A stretch of 64,000 bases of DNA from Thiosocius sp942490985 (GTDB lineage Bacteria; Pseudomonadota; Gammaproteobacteria; Chromatiales; Chromatiaceae), in assembly GCA_942490985.1 (NCBI GenBank), contig CALNYW010000006.1, positions 62,001-126,000 of the forward strand, written 5' to 3'. Positions 44,809 to 53,237 of the stretch are shown here, piece by piece (positions within the stretch are counted from its first letter, which is position 1; each line of letters begins with the position of its first letter). Made by a program: the position numbers and the translations under genes. The notes under the pieces were generated by a model. The model was not told the origin of the DNA and ran no database searches. It worked only from the letters and a program-made list of their open reading frames with translations.

Positions 44809-45867
44809 TTATCCGGCTTTGGGCTTGAGGTGATCGTTTTCGGGCGCGCGCGACGCAAGAATCTCCTGCAGGTTTTCGAGCAAGGCCTCGACACACTGCG
44901 GGTCGAAGTGCCGGCCCGACTCGTTCCTGATCAGATCGAGGGCCCGATCGACGGTCCATGCGGCTTTGTACGGCCGCTCCGAAAGTAGCGCATCGAAGAC
45001 ATCCGCGATCGCAACGATTCTTGCCTCAAGTGGGATAGCTTCTCCTCTCAGGCCGCGTGGATAGCCATTACCGTCATATCGCTCATGGTGACACCAGGCT
45101 ATGGTGGCGCCGAGCTGCAGATACTGCGAAGGGCTGTCGCGCAGGATATCGTAGCCAATACGGGCGTGGCGAATCATTATCTCGCGCTCTTTGGCGTCGA
45201 GCTTGCCGGGTTTCAACAGAATCCGATCCGGGACGCCGATTTTGCCGATGTCGTGCATCGGCGCGGCCTGCTCCATGATCTCGCAGTATGTCGAGTCCTT
45301 ACCAATCGTCTCGGCGATCAGCCGCGCCGTGTAGGCCATCCTCAGTACGTGGCCGTTGGTGTCGCTGTCACGGAACTCACCGGCCCTCGCCAGTCGCAGC
45401 AGCGTCTCCTTCTCCCGCAACTGCAGCTCGCGCGTCTTGTCGTCGATCTCTTTCTCCAGCCACTTCGCTCGGTCACGAATGATGGATTGCTGTTGACGAA
45501 GTTTCAGCAGGTTGCGGCAGCGCGCGCGGCATTCATGATGGTCGATCGGCTTGGTCAGGAAATCGGTAGCGCCGGCCTCCAGCGCCCGATATTTCGTCGA
45601 CTGATCCTCTACACAGGTGATGACGACAATGGGGACATCGATACAGGATGGGGTGTTTCTCAGCCACTGGGTGAACTCGACGCCGTTCATATTCGGCATC
45701 TTGAGGTCAGTCAGAACGAGATCGACCGGGTGATTTTTCGCCCATTCCAGCGCCTTCACCGGGTCTGAAAATGAGACCGCCTCGGCGTCGCTGTCCAGCG
45801 AGTGGATCAGTTGTTCGAGGATCATTCGACTGATCAGCTGGTCGTCGACTATCAGCACTCGCGCCAT
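44809..45867 (-). CDS. rpfG: RpfG: response regulator with HD-GYP phosphodiesterase domain
   Basis: The 352-residue protein has a receiver with Asp54 (VLTDLKMP) and an HD-GYP domain with HD at 205-206 (MHDIGKIG) and the GYP motif in HHERYDGNGYP (260-270). HD-GYP enzymes hydrolyse cyclic di-GMP. GGAGG stands nine bases before the ATG at 45867. It is the first gene of the rpfG-rpfC operon. All required catalytic residues are visible, so activity is expected. Confidence 0.93.
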   Translation of the reverse strand: MARVLIVDDQLISRMILEQLIHSLDSDAEAVSFSDPVKALEWAKNHPVDLVLTDLKMPNMNGVEFTQWLRNTPSCIDVPIVVITCVEDQSTKYRALEAGATDFLTKPIDHHECRARCRNLLKLRQQQSIIRDRAKWLEKEIDDKTRELQLREKETLLRLARAGEFRDSDTNGHVLRMAYTARLIAETIGKDSTYCEIMEQAAPMHDIGKIGVPDRILLKPGKLDAKEREIMIRHARIGYDILRDSPSQYLQLGATIAWCHHERYDGNGYPRGLRGEAIPLEARIVAIADVFDALLSERPYKAAWTVDRALDLIRNESGRHFDPQCVEALLENLQEILASRAPENDHLKPKAG

Positions 45868-46142
45868 TCGCGAACGGCCTCCGGCCTGAAACAAGGTTTC
45901 AGGTTCGGCCCGCATTTCGGCTTTGTCAACCGTAGGTGGTCAGAAAATAAGGAAATAAAGGCGGATTTAGGCCTTTTCCATGCCATTTCCTGGGCCAATA
46001 TTCGTGACCCGGGATCGACGTAAGTCCATCAGCGTTAGGTGTGCCTGCCGGTTTTCCGCCGGTTATCTGGGATTACCGCCGAAGGTGGACCCCATCGGAT
46101 CGACGGAGGGATGCGGGCGCGCCGGAAGGCTGGTTATTGAGA

Positions 46143-46229
46143 TGGTGCCGAAGAGAGGACTTGAACCTCCACCTGGTTTCCCAGACATGGACCTGAACCA
46201 TGCGCGTCTACCAATTCCGCCACTTCGGC
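46143..46229 (-). tRNA. tRNA-Leu(CAG)
   Basis: The minus strand begins GCCGAAGTGGCGGAATTGG and ends with CCA at 46145-46143. The anticodon stem CATGG/CCATG encloses TTCAGGT, with anticodon CAG. A long variable arm, the mark of leucine tRNAs, is present, and CCA is encoded. Size is 87 bases. Confidence 0.97.
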
Positions 46230-46264
46230 CTCTGTTCTCGGGGTGATCCGAAAACGGAGCGCGA

Positions 46265-46293
46265 ACTCTACTGCGACACCTGCGGACTGTCAA
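46265..46293 (-). promoter_or_regulatory. Sigma-70 promoter of tRNA-Leu
   Basis: On the minus strand TTGACA (46293-46288), 17 bases, TAGAGT (46270-46265). Spacing and both hexamers are close to consensus. Transcription would begin about 30 bases before the mature tRNA. Confidence 0.75.
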
Positions 46294-46300
46294 CGCTACA

Positions 46301-48631
46301 ATGGCCCGCGCAAATCAGTTGACGAGGCCCCCCAACACAGTGTCAAAACGTAAATCTCGGCATCCAGCCGACAAGCGAGATCCTTACCAGGCTCGTGAAG
46401 CAAAAAAATACGCCAACCCGATTCCCAGCCGCGAGTTCATCCTCAATCTGATGGAAGAACACGGCGCGCCGTTGGCATTCGACGATCTCGCAGCGCAGAT
46501 GGCACTTGAGGCGCCTGATCGGCGTGAGGCCTTGTCACGGCGACTAAACGCGATGGCACGTGATGGACAGGTCGTCTGCAATCGTCGCGGTGGCTATTGC
46601 GTCGTCAACCATGAAGATCTCATCCACGGTCGTGTCATCGGTCACCCGGATGGGTTCGGTTTTCTGCAGGCGGATGAAGGCGGGGACGACCTGTTTTTGA
46701 GCCCGCGTGAGATGCGTCGGCTTTGGCATGGTGACCGAATCATCGCCCGCGTGTCGGGCATCGACCGCCGCGGACGACGCGAGGCGGCGGTTGTCGAGGT
46801 GCTCGAACGGGCGCTTGAGCATCTCGTCGGTCGCCTGCAGGTCGAAGCCGGGGTTGCGTTCCTGCTGCCCGATAACAAGCGGATCGCGCAGCAGGTCCTT
46901 ATGACGCCAGACAAATTGCAGGGAGCAAAGCATGGGCAGATGGTGGTGGTGCATATCACCGATCATCCCGAGGCATGGCGGCAGCCGCTGGGTGAAGTGG
47001 TCGAGGTGCTCGGTGACCATCTCGCGCCTGGTATGGCCACTGAGGTAGCAATCCGCGCGCACGATATCCCGCAGGACTGGCCGTCTGAGGTCGAACAGGC
47101 CATCGCCAAACTCGACCCGGAGGTCCCGGCTTCAGCGAAGCAGGGTCGTACCGATCTGACCGACCTGCCGCTGGTCACAATTGACGGCGCGGACGCACGC
47201 GACTTCGATGATGCGGTTTTTTGTCAGCGCACGGCGAAGGGATGGCGATTGCTGGTGGCGATTGCCGATGTTTCGTCTTATGTCGTGCCAGGCACGCCAT
47301 TGGACGATGAGGCGTACAAACGTGGGACCTCGGTCTACTTTCCCGATCGTGTGGTGCCGATGTTGCCTGAGGTGTTGTCGAACGGCCTTTGTTCGTTGAA
47401 TCCGCATGTCGATCGTTTGTGCATGACAGCGGAGCTGTACTTCGATGCCGATGGCAACCTCTACCGCTCACGTTTTTTCGAAGCGGTAATGAACTCGCAC
47501 GCGCGGCTTACCTATGACCAGGTGGGCGCCATGTTGCTTGATGGCGATGCCGCGCTTTGTCAGCAATACGCTGAGTTGTTGCCGCATCTGCATGATCTGT
47601 TTGGCCTCTATCAGCTGCTGCATGCCGCGCGGGTTGAACGCGGGGCAATTGACTTTGATACGGTCGAAACCCGTTTCCAGTTTGGTGAAGACGGGAAGCT
47701 GGCCGCTATCGTGCCAATGGTGCGGCATGAGGCCCACAAGATCATCGAGGAGTGCATGTTGGCGGCCAACGTCGCCGCGGCGCGGCATTTGCTGCGCAAG
47801 AAGATGCCGGCGCTATACCGGATTCACGAACGGCCCAGCACCGCAAAGCTCGCCGATCTTGGCGAGTTTTTGGCCGAACTCGGGTTGCGCCTGGGGGGCG
47901 GAGACAAACCAACCGCGAAGGACTATGCGGAGTTGCTTGAACAGGTCAAACTCCGTCCCGATTTTCATGTGATTCAGGTCGTCCTGTTGCGCTCGATGAT
48001 GCAGGCCGTGTATTCGGATAACAACGTCGGTCATTTCGGTTTGGCATTTGCCGCTTACACCCATTTCACGTCACCGATTCGGCGATACCCGGACTTGATG
48101 GTGCATCGGGCACTGAAACATTTGCTGACAGACGAGCCGCCGGAGGCCTTCGAGTACACGCATCAGCACTTGGCCGCGATGGGTGAGCATTGTTCGGCAA
48201 CCGAACGCCGTGCAGACGATGCCACGCGGGACGCGGCCGACACGCTGAAATGCGAATATCTGCTCGACAAGGTCGGCGAAACCTTCGAGGGGGTGATCTC
48301 TGGCGTCAACAGCTTTGGGATTTTCGTCGAACTTAACGATATCTACGTGTCTGGTCTGGTGCACATCACGGCACTGGATTATGACTATTTCCACTTCGAC
48401 CCGATTGGTCATCGACTCACCGGCGAGCGCACCGGCAGGGTCTATCGACTCGGCGATACGCTGCGGGTCATCGTGGCGGCCGTCAAGATCGACGATCGGA
48501 AAATCGATTTCGTCCTTGCGGATAAGATCGAGGGTCCCGGAAAGGGCGGTGGCAAGACCGATCGCAAGCGGCGCAGTCCATCACGTCGTTCGAAAAAAAC
48601 CGGGCGGTCAGGTCGCTCCCGCAAGGACTGA
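46301..48631 (+). CDS. rnr: Ribonuclease R
   Basis: The 776-residue exoribonuclease has an N-terminal winged helix (about 45-105), cold-shock domains, the RNB catalytic domain (about 285-620) with DGADARDFDDAV near 298 (the catalytic Asp cluster) and a C-terminal S1 domain (about 660-745), then a basic tail. RNase R degrades structured RNA 3'-to-5' and works in tmRNA and rRNA quality control. ATG at 46301 lacks a Shine-Dalgarno site; a GTG at 46340 would give VSKRKS, closer to the family start, so the true start may be there. It is the first gene of the rnr-rlmB-rpsF run. Confidence 0.96.
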   Translation: MARANQLTRPPNTVSKRKSRHPADKRDPYQAREAKKYANPIPSREFILNLMEEHGAPLAFDDLAAQMALEAPDRREALSRRLNAMARDGQVVCNRRGGYCVVNHEDLIHGRVIGHPDGFGFLQADEGGDDLFLSPREMRRLWHGDRIIARVSGIDRRGRREAAVVEVLERALEHLVGRLQVEAGVAFLLPDNKRIAQQVLMTPDKLQGAKHGQMVVVHITDHPEAWRQPLGEVVEVLGDHLAPGMATEVAIRAHDIPQDWPSEVEQAIAKLDPEVPASAKQGRTDLTDLPLVTIDGADARDFDDAVFCQRTAKGWRLLVAIADVSSYVVPGTPLDDEAYKRGTSVYFPDRVVPMLPEVLSNGLCSLNPHVDRLCMTAELYFDADGNLYRSRFFEAVMNSHARLTYDQVGAMLLDGDAALCQQYAELLPHLHDLFGLYQLLHAARVERGAIDFDTVETRFQFGEDGKLAAIVPMVRHEAHKIIEECMLAANVAAARHLLRKKMPALYRIHERPSTAKLADLGEFLAELGLRLGGGDKPTAKDYAELLEQVKLRPDFHVIQVVLLRSMMQAVYSDNNVGHFGLAFAAYTHFTSPIRRYPDLMVHRALKHLLTDEPPEAFEYTHQHLAAMGEHCSATERRADDATRDAADTLKCEYLLDKVGETFEGVISGVNSFGIFVELNDIYVSGLVHITALDYDYFHFDPIGHRLTGERTGRVYRLGDTLRVIVAAVKIDDRKIDFVLADKIEGPGKGGGKTDRKRRSPSRRSKKTGRSGRSRKD

Positions 48632-48634
48632 CGG

Positions 48635-49378
48635 GTGGCGTTGCGGACCATCGTCGGGATCCATGCGGTTCGCACCGCGTTAAAACATGGCGCGCAGCGG
48701 ATCGAACTTATGCAGTTCGATCCGACACGCAAGGACCGGCGTTTGCGACAATTGCTCGACGACGCCCGGGGCGCCGGTGTGCAGCCGCAGCCGGCGGACA
48801 GGGCGACACTCGATCGGCTCAGTGGCGGGACCAATCACCAGGGCGTCGTTGCGATGGGAGCCGTGCCGACCAGCCTCGGCGAGGCCGACCTGGATAATCT
48901 CCTGGGTGAATTGCCACACCCACCATTGCTGCTCGTACTCGACGGCGTCACCGATCCACACAATCTGGGGGCCTGTTTGCGCAGTGCCGATGGCGCCGGC
49001 GTAGACGCCGTCATTGCACCGAGAGATCGCGCTGGTGGGTTGACCCCGATCGTATGCAAGGTTGCGAGCGGCGCGGCAGAAACGATCCCTTTCGTGCAAG
49101 TGACGAACCTGGTGCGTACCCTGCGTCACCTGCAGGCCGCGCACCACGTGTTCGTCGCCGGCACCACCGGCGACGCCAGGCTGGCGCTTTTCGAGGCCGA
49201 TCTAACCGGGTCACTGGCGCTGGTTTTGGGGGCCGAAGGAGAGGGCATGCGACGGCTGACCCGTGAAACCTGCGACCAGCTGCTCCGATTGCCGATGGCT
49301 GGGCAGATCGAGAGTCTCAACGTCGCGGTGGCGGCTGGAATCTTTCTTTACGAGGCGGTGCGTCAGCGCCGCCACTGA
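48635..49378 (+). CDS. rlmB: 23S rRNA (guanosine-2'-O-)-methyltransferase RlmB
   Basis: The 247-residue SPOUT enzyme methylates G2251 of 23S rRNA. The N-terminal RNA-binding domain (GIHAVRTAL...) is followed by a trefoil-knot domain with the conserved motif DGVTDPHNLGACLRSADGAGVDA (about 109-131; seen as DPHNLGACLR), LGAEGEGMRRL and IESLNVAVAAGI. The start is a GTG four bases after the rnr stop, so the two genes are co-transcribed. Confidence 0.95.
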   Translation: MALRTIVGIHAVRTALKHGAQRIELMQFDPTRKDRRLRQLLDDARGAGVQPQPADRATLDRLSGGTNHQGVVAMGAVPTSLGEADLDNLLGELPHPPLLLVLDGVTDPHNLGACLRSADGAGVDAVIAPRDRAGGLTPIVCKVASGAAETIPFVQVTNLVRTLRHLQAAHHVFVAGTTGDARLALFEADLTGSLALVLGAEGEGMRRLTRETCDQLLRLPMAGQIESLNVAVAAGIFLYEAVRQRRH

Positions 49379-49413
49379 CCCGGGTCACGGGGGCGCCCGC
49401 CTCGCGCGGGGGT

Positions 49414-49442
49414 TTGTGTAACGCCCGCTAGTCCTGTAGTAT
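49414..49442 (+). promoter_or_regulatory. Predicted promoter of the rpsF operon
   Basis: TTGTGT (49414-49419), 17 bases, TAGTAT (49437-49442). Transcription would start near 49449, at the base of the first leader hairpin. Confidence 0.55.
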
Positions 49443-49454
49443 CTCGCGCCTTCC

Positions 49455-49503
49455 GACCAGGCTGGTTCTGGTCCTCCTTGCCTCACCGTCACGAGCGGGA
49501 GGC
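49455..49503 (+). promoter_or_regulatory. rpsF leader: two hairpins, candidate S6:S18 control element
   Basis: GACCAG/CTGGTC (49455-49460, 49468-49473) and GCCTC/GAGGC (49480-49484, 49499-49503) form two hairpins. The second holds ACCG...CGG in its loop, and CCG is the conserved trinucleotide of the known S6:S18 leader motif. Full structural match was not checked. Confidence 0.4.
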
Positions 49504-49525
49504 GTTTCGTCCGTAAGGAGACACA

Positions 49526-49915
49526 ATGCGTCACTACGAAATCGTGTTTCTGGTCCATCCTGACCAGAGCGAGCAAGTCCCTGCCATGGTAGAGCGTTAT
49601 CGCTCGACCATCGAAACCAGCGGCGGCCAGATCCATCGCCTCGAAGATTGGGGTCGTCGTCAGCTTGCCTATCCGATCAATAAGATCCACAAGGCACACT
49701 ACGTCCTGATGAACGTCGAATGCGGCGCCGATGCGTTGGCTGAGCTCGAAAGCGCCTTCCGCTTCAACGATGCGGTGCTGCGTAATCTGGTGATGCGTCG
49801 TAAAGACGCCGTCACCGAAACGTCGCCGCTTGCCAAAGAAGAGGAAAAGGACGAAGCGCCAGCTGCGGCTGCGCCATCCGACCAGCCGCGTGAAACGGCT
49901 ACCAGCCAAGCTTAA
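49526..49915 (+). CDS. rpsF: 30S ribosomal protein S6
   Basis: The 129-residue protein has the S6 core MRHYEIVFLVHPDQSEQ and DWGRRQLAYPINKIHKAHYVL, with the RNA-contact residues and the FRFNDAVLRNLVMR element. The C-terminal tail is acidic and alanine-rich, a common S6 feature. AAGGAG precedes the ATG. S6 binds 16S rRNA together with S18. Confidence 0.98.
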   Translation: MRHYEIVFLVHPDQSEQVPAMVERYRSTIETSGGQIHRLEDWGRRQLAYPINKIHKAHYVLMNVECGADALAELESAFRFNDAVLRNLVMRRKDAVTETSPLAKEEEKDEAPAAAAPSDQPRETATSQA

Positions 49916-49929
49916 GGGAGATCAGCACG

Positions 49930-50154
49930 ATGTCGCGTTTCTTTCGTCGCCGTAAATACTGCCGTTTCTCCGCCGAGGGCATCAAGGAGATCGACTACAA
50001 GGACCTGAACCTGCTGAAGCAATACGTCAGCGAGTCCGGAAAGATTGTGCCGAGCCGGATTACCGGCACGAGTGCGAAATACCAGCGCCAGCTGGCCGAT
50101 GCAGTCAAGCGGGCGCGGTTTCTTGCGCTGCTGCCTTACTCCGACAGTCACTGA
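49930..50154 (+). CDS. rpsR: 30S ribosomal protein S18
   Basis: The 74-residue protein has the conserved S18 segments FFRRRKYCRF, DYKDLNLLKQYVSESGKI and TGTSAKYQRQLADAVKRAR. It lies 14 bases after rpsF. Length and sequence are normal for the family. Confidence 0.98.
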   Translation: MSRFFRRRKYCRFSAEGIKEIDYKDLNLLKQYVSESGKIVPSRITGTSAKYQRQLADAVKRARFLALLPYSDSH

Positions 50155-50205
50155 GTCTGGCTTGCGTCCTCTCGGTGACTCGCCGGGCGGTTTAGAGGTT
50201 GGCGC

Positions 50206-51132
50206 ATGAAGGCCTTCGTCAATTGGGTGATGAGGGGCCGTATGCAGGCGGTCATTGCCGCGACAGTGCTGGCGGTGATGGCGCTGATCATCACGCCGCT
50301 CAGCATCTTCAGCGCCGCGATCGTGACCCTCACCGTGCTGCGGCAGGGCTGGCGGGAAGGCCTGCTGGTTGTGTTGTCCGCGCTGCTGGCGATCGGCGGC
50401 CTCGGCGGTCTGCTGTTTCAGATGCCGCTGGCGACAGTCCTGATCGGCATCATGCTGTGGGTCCCGGCGGCCGTTCTTGGTGGCGTGATGGGCCAGACCG
50501 GATCATTGCGAATCGGTATCGAAGCCGCCGCCGTTGGAGCGGCCGTCATCGTGGTGCTTCAGTACCTGCTGCTCGGCGATCCGGCGGCGTTCTGGGCCGA
50601 GACGCTGAACAGCTTCGTGGCCCAGCAGATCGAAGCCGACGCGGTGCAAACGGCGGATCTGCAGGCGCTGATCGACCTGTCGGCGGGTTGGATGGCAGGT
50701 GGCGTCGCCGCGGCATGGCTGTTTGCCACCTTGGCGTCGCTGCTGCTTGCGCGCTATTGGGCCGCGATGCTCGATCAAACGTCGGCATTCGGTGAGGAGT
50801 TTCGGCAGCTGCGTTTCGGCCGTTGGCTGCTGATTGTGGTGCCGCTGCTGCTGATAGTCGGGGTATTTGCAAACAGCGGAGAGCCCAGCCTGCTTGGCCA
50901 GCTTTATCTGGTCGGCATGGTGGTTTTTCTGGTCCAGGGCATTAGCGTCGCCCACGCCCTGGTCGCGGAATTTGGCGCGTCGACTGGCTGGCTGGTCGGT
51001 CTGTACGTGATGTTGGTGCTGATTGCACCGCAGGGCGCAACGATGGTGGCTGCAGCGGGATACGCTGATGGCTGGTTAAATCTTCGGGCGAGGGCCCGGG
51101 CACGTCGATCAGATTCTGACGACGGGAAATAG
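50206..51132 (+). CDS. DUF2232 (YybS-like) membrane protein
   Basis: The 308-residue protein has about eight predicted membrane segments. It lies between rpsR and rplI, the same place as in many gammaproteobacteria, and matches the DUF2232 family in length and layout. Function is unknown. It is probably co-transcribed with the ribosomal genes. A hydrophilic, basic C-terminus (RARARRSDSDD) ends the protein. Confidence 0.85.
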   Translation: MKAFVNWVMRGRMQAVIAATVLAVMALIITPLSIFSAAIVTLTVLRQGWREGLLVVLSALLAIGGLGGLLFQMPLATVLIGIMLWVPAAVLGGVMGQTGSLRIGIEAAAVGAAVIVVLQYLLLGDPAAFWAETLNSFVAQQIEADAVQTADLQALIDLSAGWMAGGVAAAWLFATLASLLLARYWAAMLDQTSAFGEEFRQLRFGRWLLIVVPLLLIVGVFANSGEPSLLGQLYLVGMVVFLVQGISVAHALVAEFGASTGWLVGLYVMLVLIAPQGATMVAAAGYADGWLNLRARARARRSDSDDGK

Positions 51133-51151
51133 AGAGATAGAGGACACAACG

Positions 51152-51607
51152 ATGGAAGTCATCCTTCTGGAAAAAGTCGCGAATCTGGGTAACCTCGGTG
51201 AAAAGGTCTCGGTGAAGTCCGGCTTTGGCCGCAACTTCCTGATTCCGCAGGGTAAAGCAGTTTTCGCCAGCGCAGCGAACGTGAAACAGTTCGAGGCGCG
51301 TCGCGCCGAGCTCGAACAGCAAGCGGCAGACAAGCTGGCCACCGCTGAAGCGCGTAAGGGGCAGATCGAGGCACTCGCCGATGGCGTTACGATCACCCAC
51401 AAGGCTGGCGAAGAAGGCCGGCTGTTCGGCTCGGTTGGCACCGCTGACATCGCCAAGGCATGCACCGACAGCGGTGTGGAAATCGCCAAATCCGAGGTGC
51501 GGTTGCCGGAGGGCCCATTCCGTGTTGCCGGCGAATACCAGGTCACTCTGCACCTGCACACCGACGTCGACACCGTCTTGAAGGTGACGATCGTCGGCGA
51601 AGAGTAG
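51152..51607 (+). CDS. rplI: 50S ribosomal protein L9
   Basis: The 151-residue protein begins MEVILLEKVANLGNLGEKVSVK, the L9 N-terminal domain with GYGRNFL-type loop (here SGFGRNFLIPQGKA), followed by the long connecting helix and the C-terminal domain. Length is typical. AGAGG precedes the ATG. Confidence 0.98.
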   Translation: MEVILLEKVANLGNLGEKVSVKSGFGRNFLIPQGKAVFASAANVKQFEARRAELEQQAADKLATAEARKGQIEALADGVTITHKAGEEGRLFGSVGTADIAKACTDSGVEIAKSEVRLPEGPFRVAGEYQVTLHLHTDVDTVLKVTIVGEE

Positions 51608-51646
51608 ACGCTTTACGCCGCCCCTGATCGTCATTCGGCGGTCGCG

Positions 51647-51680
51647 AACGCCCGGCTTGTGCCGGGCGTTGTGGTTTCTG
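51647..51680 (+). terminator. Probable terminator after rplI
   Basis: AACGCCCGGC (51647-51656) and GCCGGGCGTT (51661-51670) form a perfect ten-base stem with a TTGT loop. The following GTGGTTTC is only weakly T-rich. Confidence 0.6.
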
Positions 51681-51759
51681 CCAGGTAATCTCCGAACCTG
51701 CGGGCTGACCTGCGGTATGGTGTAATTCCGAGTCGTTCCCAAGAGTGTTTTTCCCGCCG

Positions 51760-53178
51760 ATGGTCGATGCTGTCTACGAGCCCTCACCCGAGCACCTAGC
51801 GGTGCCAGATCCCGACGCACAGATGGAGGCCTGGCGGGTGCCGCCCCACTCGGTACAGGCAGAGCAGGCAGTGCTCGGTGGTCTGATGCTCGACAACAGC
51901 GCCTGGGACAGGGTCGCTGACAAACTCACCGAGCAGGATTTCTATCGTCGCGAGCACCAGCTGGTGTTCTCTGCGGTCAGCCGTTTGGCGGACGCAGATC
52001 GCCCGTTCGATGTTGTCACCCTGGCCGAAGAACTGGAGGGTTTGGAATCCATCGACGAGGTCGGTGGTCTCGCCTACCTGGGTATGCTGGCCAACGATAC
52101 GCCGAGCGCGGCGAACATCCAGGCCTATGCGGCTATCGTTCGAGAACAGTCAGTGGTGCGCCAACTAATCAAGGTGGGCAACCAGATCGCCGAGTCGGGT
52201 TTCCGACCCAAGGGACGGAAGGTCCACGAACTGCTCGATTCCGCCGAGAACCAGGTGTTCCAGATCGCCGAGCAGCAAGCGCGCGGCGGGGGCGGTTTTC
52301 GATCGATCACGCGGTTGTTGACCGAGACGATCAACCGGATCGAGGAACTGTACGGTAGCTCCGACGCGCTCACCGGTGTGTCCAGCGGCTTTGCCGATTT
52401 TGACGGCAAGACATCGGGCTTGCAGAAGGCCGACCTGATTATCGTGGCCGGCAGGCCTTCGATGGGCAAGACCACCTTTGCGATGAATATCGCCGAGAAC
52501 GTGGCGATCTCGAATGAGTTGCCGGTCGCGATCTTTTCGATGGAGATGCCGGGCGAGTCGCTGACGATGCGGATGATCTCATCGCTTGGGCGCGTCAATC
52601 AGCAGGCCGTGCGCTCTGGCAAGCTCGAGGACGACGATTGGCCACGGGTCACGTCGGCGGTCAATATTCTGAACAACACGAAACTGTTCATCGACGATAC
52701 GCCGGCCCTCACGCCGACCGATTTGCGGGCACGCTGTCGCCGCCTCATGAAAGAGCACGGTCAGCTGGGTTTGGTGGTTATCGATTATCTGCAGCTCATG
52801 CAGGCACCGGAATCGGGTGAGAATCGTGCGACGGAGATCTCGGCGATTTCACGATCACTGAAGGCCCTGGCCAAAGAGCTCAACGTGCCAGTCGTTGCGT
52901 TGTCACAGCTCAACCGTTCCCTGGAGCAGCGTCCGAACAAACGTCCGGTGATGTCAGACCTGCGCGAGTCCGGTGCAATCGAGCAGGATGCCGATCTGAT
53001 TGTGTTCATCTATCGGGATGAGGTCTACAACGAAGACACCGCCGACAAGGGCAAGGCCGAGATCATCATCGGCAAGCAGCGTAATGGGCCGATCGGGACC
53101 GTGATGTTGACTTTTCAAGGCCAATTCACGCGGTTCGATAACTTCGCTTACGACGTCTATGGCGATGACGATTACTGA
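51760..53178 (+). CDS. dnaB: Replicative DNA helicase DnaB
   Basis: The 472-residue protein has an N-terminal helical domain (PHSVQAEQAVLGGLMLDN) and a RecA-fold domain with Walker A GRPSMGKTT near 218, the SMEM motif, Walker B VVIDYLQLM and the SDLRESGAIEQDAD motif. DnaB is the hexameric fork helicase. The ATG at 51760 is used; a GTG at 51745 is possible and neither has a strong Shine-Dalgarno site. Confidence 0.97.
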   Translation: MVDAVYEPSPEHLAVPDPDAQMEAWRVPPHSVQAEQAVLGGLMLDNSAWDRVADKLTEQDFYRREHQLVFSAVSRLADADRPFDVVTLAEELEGLESIDEVGGLAYLGMLANDTPSAANIQAYAAIVREQSVVRQLIKVGNQIAESGFRPKGRKVHELLDSAENQVFQIAEQQARGGGGFRSITRLLTETINRIEELYGSSDALTGVSSGFADFDGKTSGLQKADLIIVAGRPSMGKTTFAMNIAENVAISNELPVAIFSMEMPGESLTMRMISSLGRVNQQAVRSGKLEDDDWPRVTSAVNILNNTKLFIDDTPALTPTDLRARCRRLMKEHGQLGLVVIDYLQLMQAPESGENRATEISAISRSLKALAKELNVPVVALSQLNRSLEQRPNKRPVMSDLRESGAIEQDADLIVFIYRDEVYNEDTADKGKAEIIIGKQRNGPIGTVMLTFQGQFTRFDNFAYDVYGDDDY

Positions 53179-53237
53179 TGCGGGCGGTGTTTAACGCACG
53201 CCGCCACAGCGCCGTTCCGAGGTGACACGCCAGCACG

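Noticed and set aside
50503..50955. 150-codon antisense frame in the DUF2232 gene
   Set aside because: The membrane protein in the other strand fits conserved gene order between rpsR and rplI.
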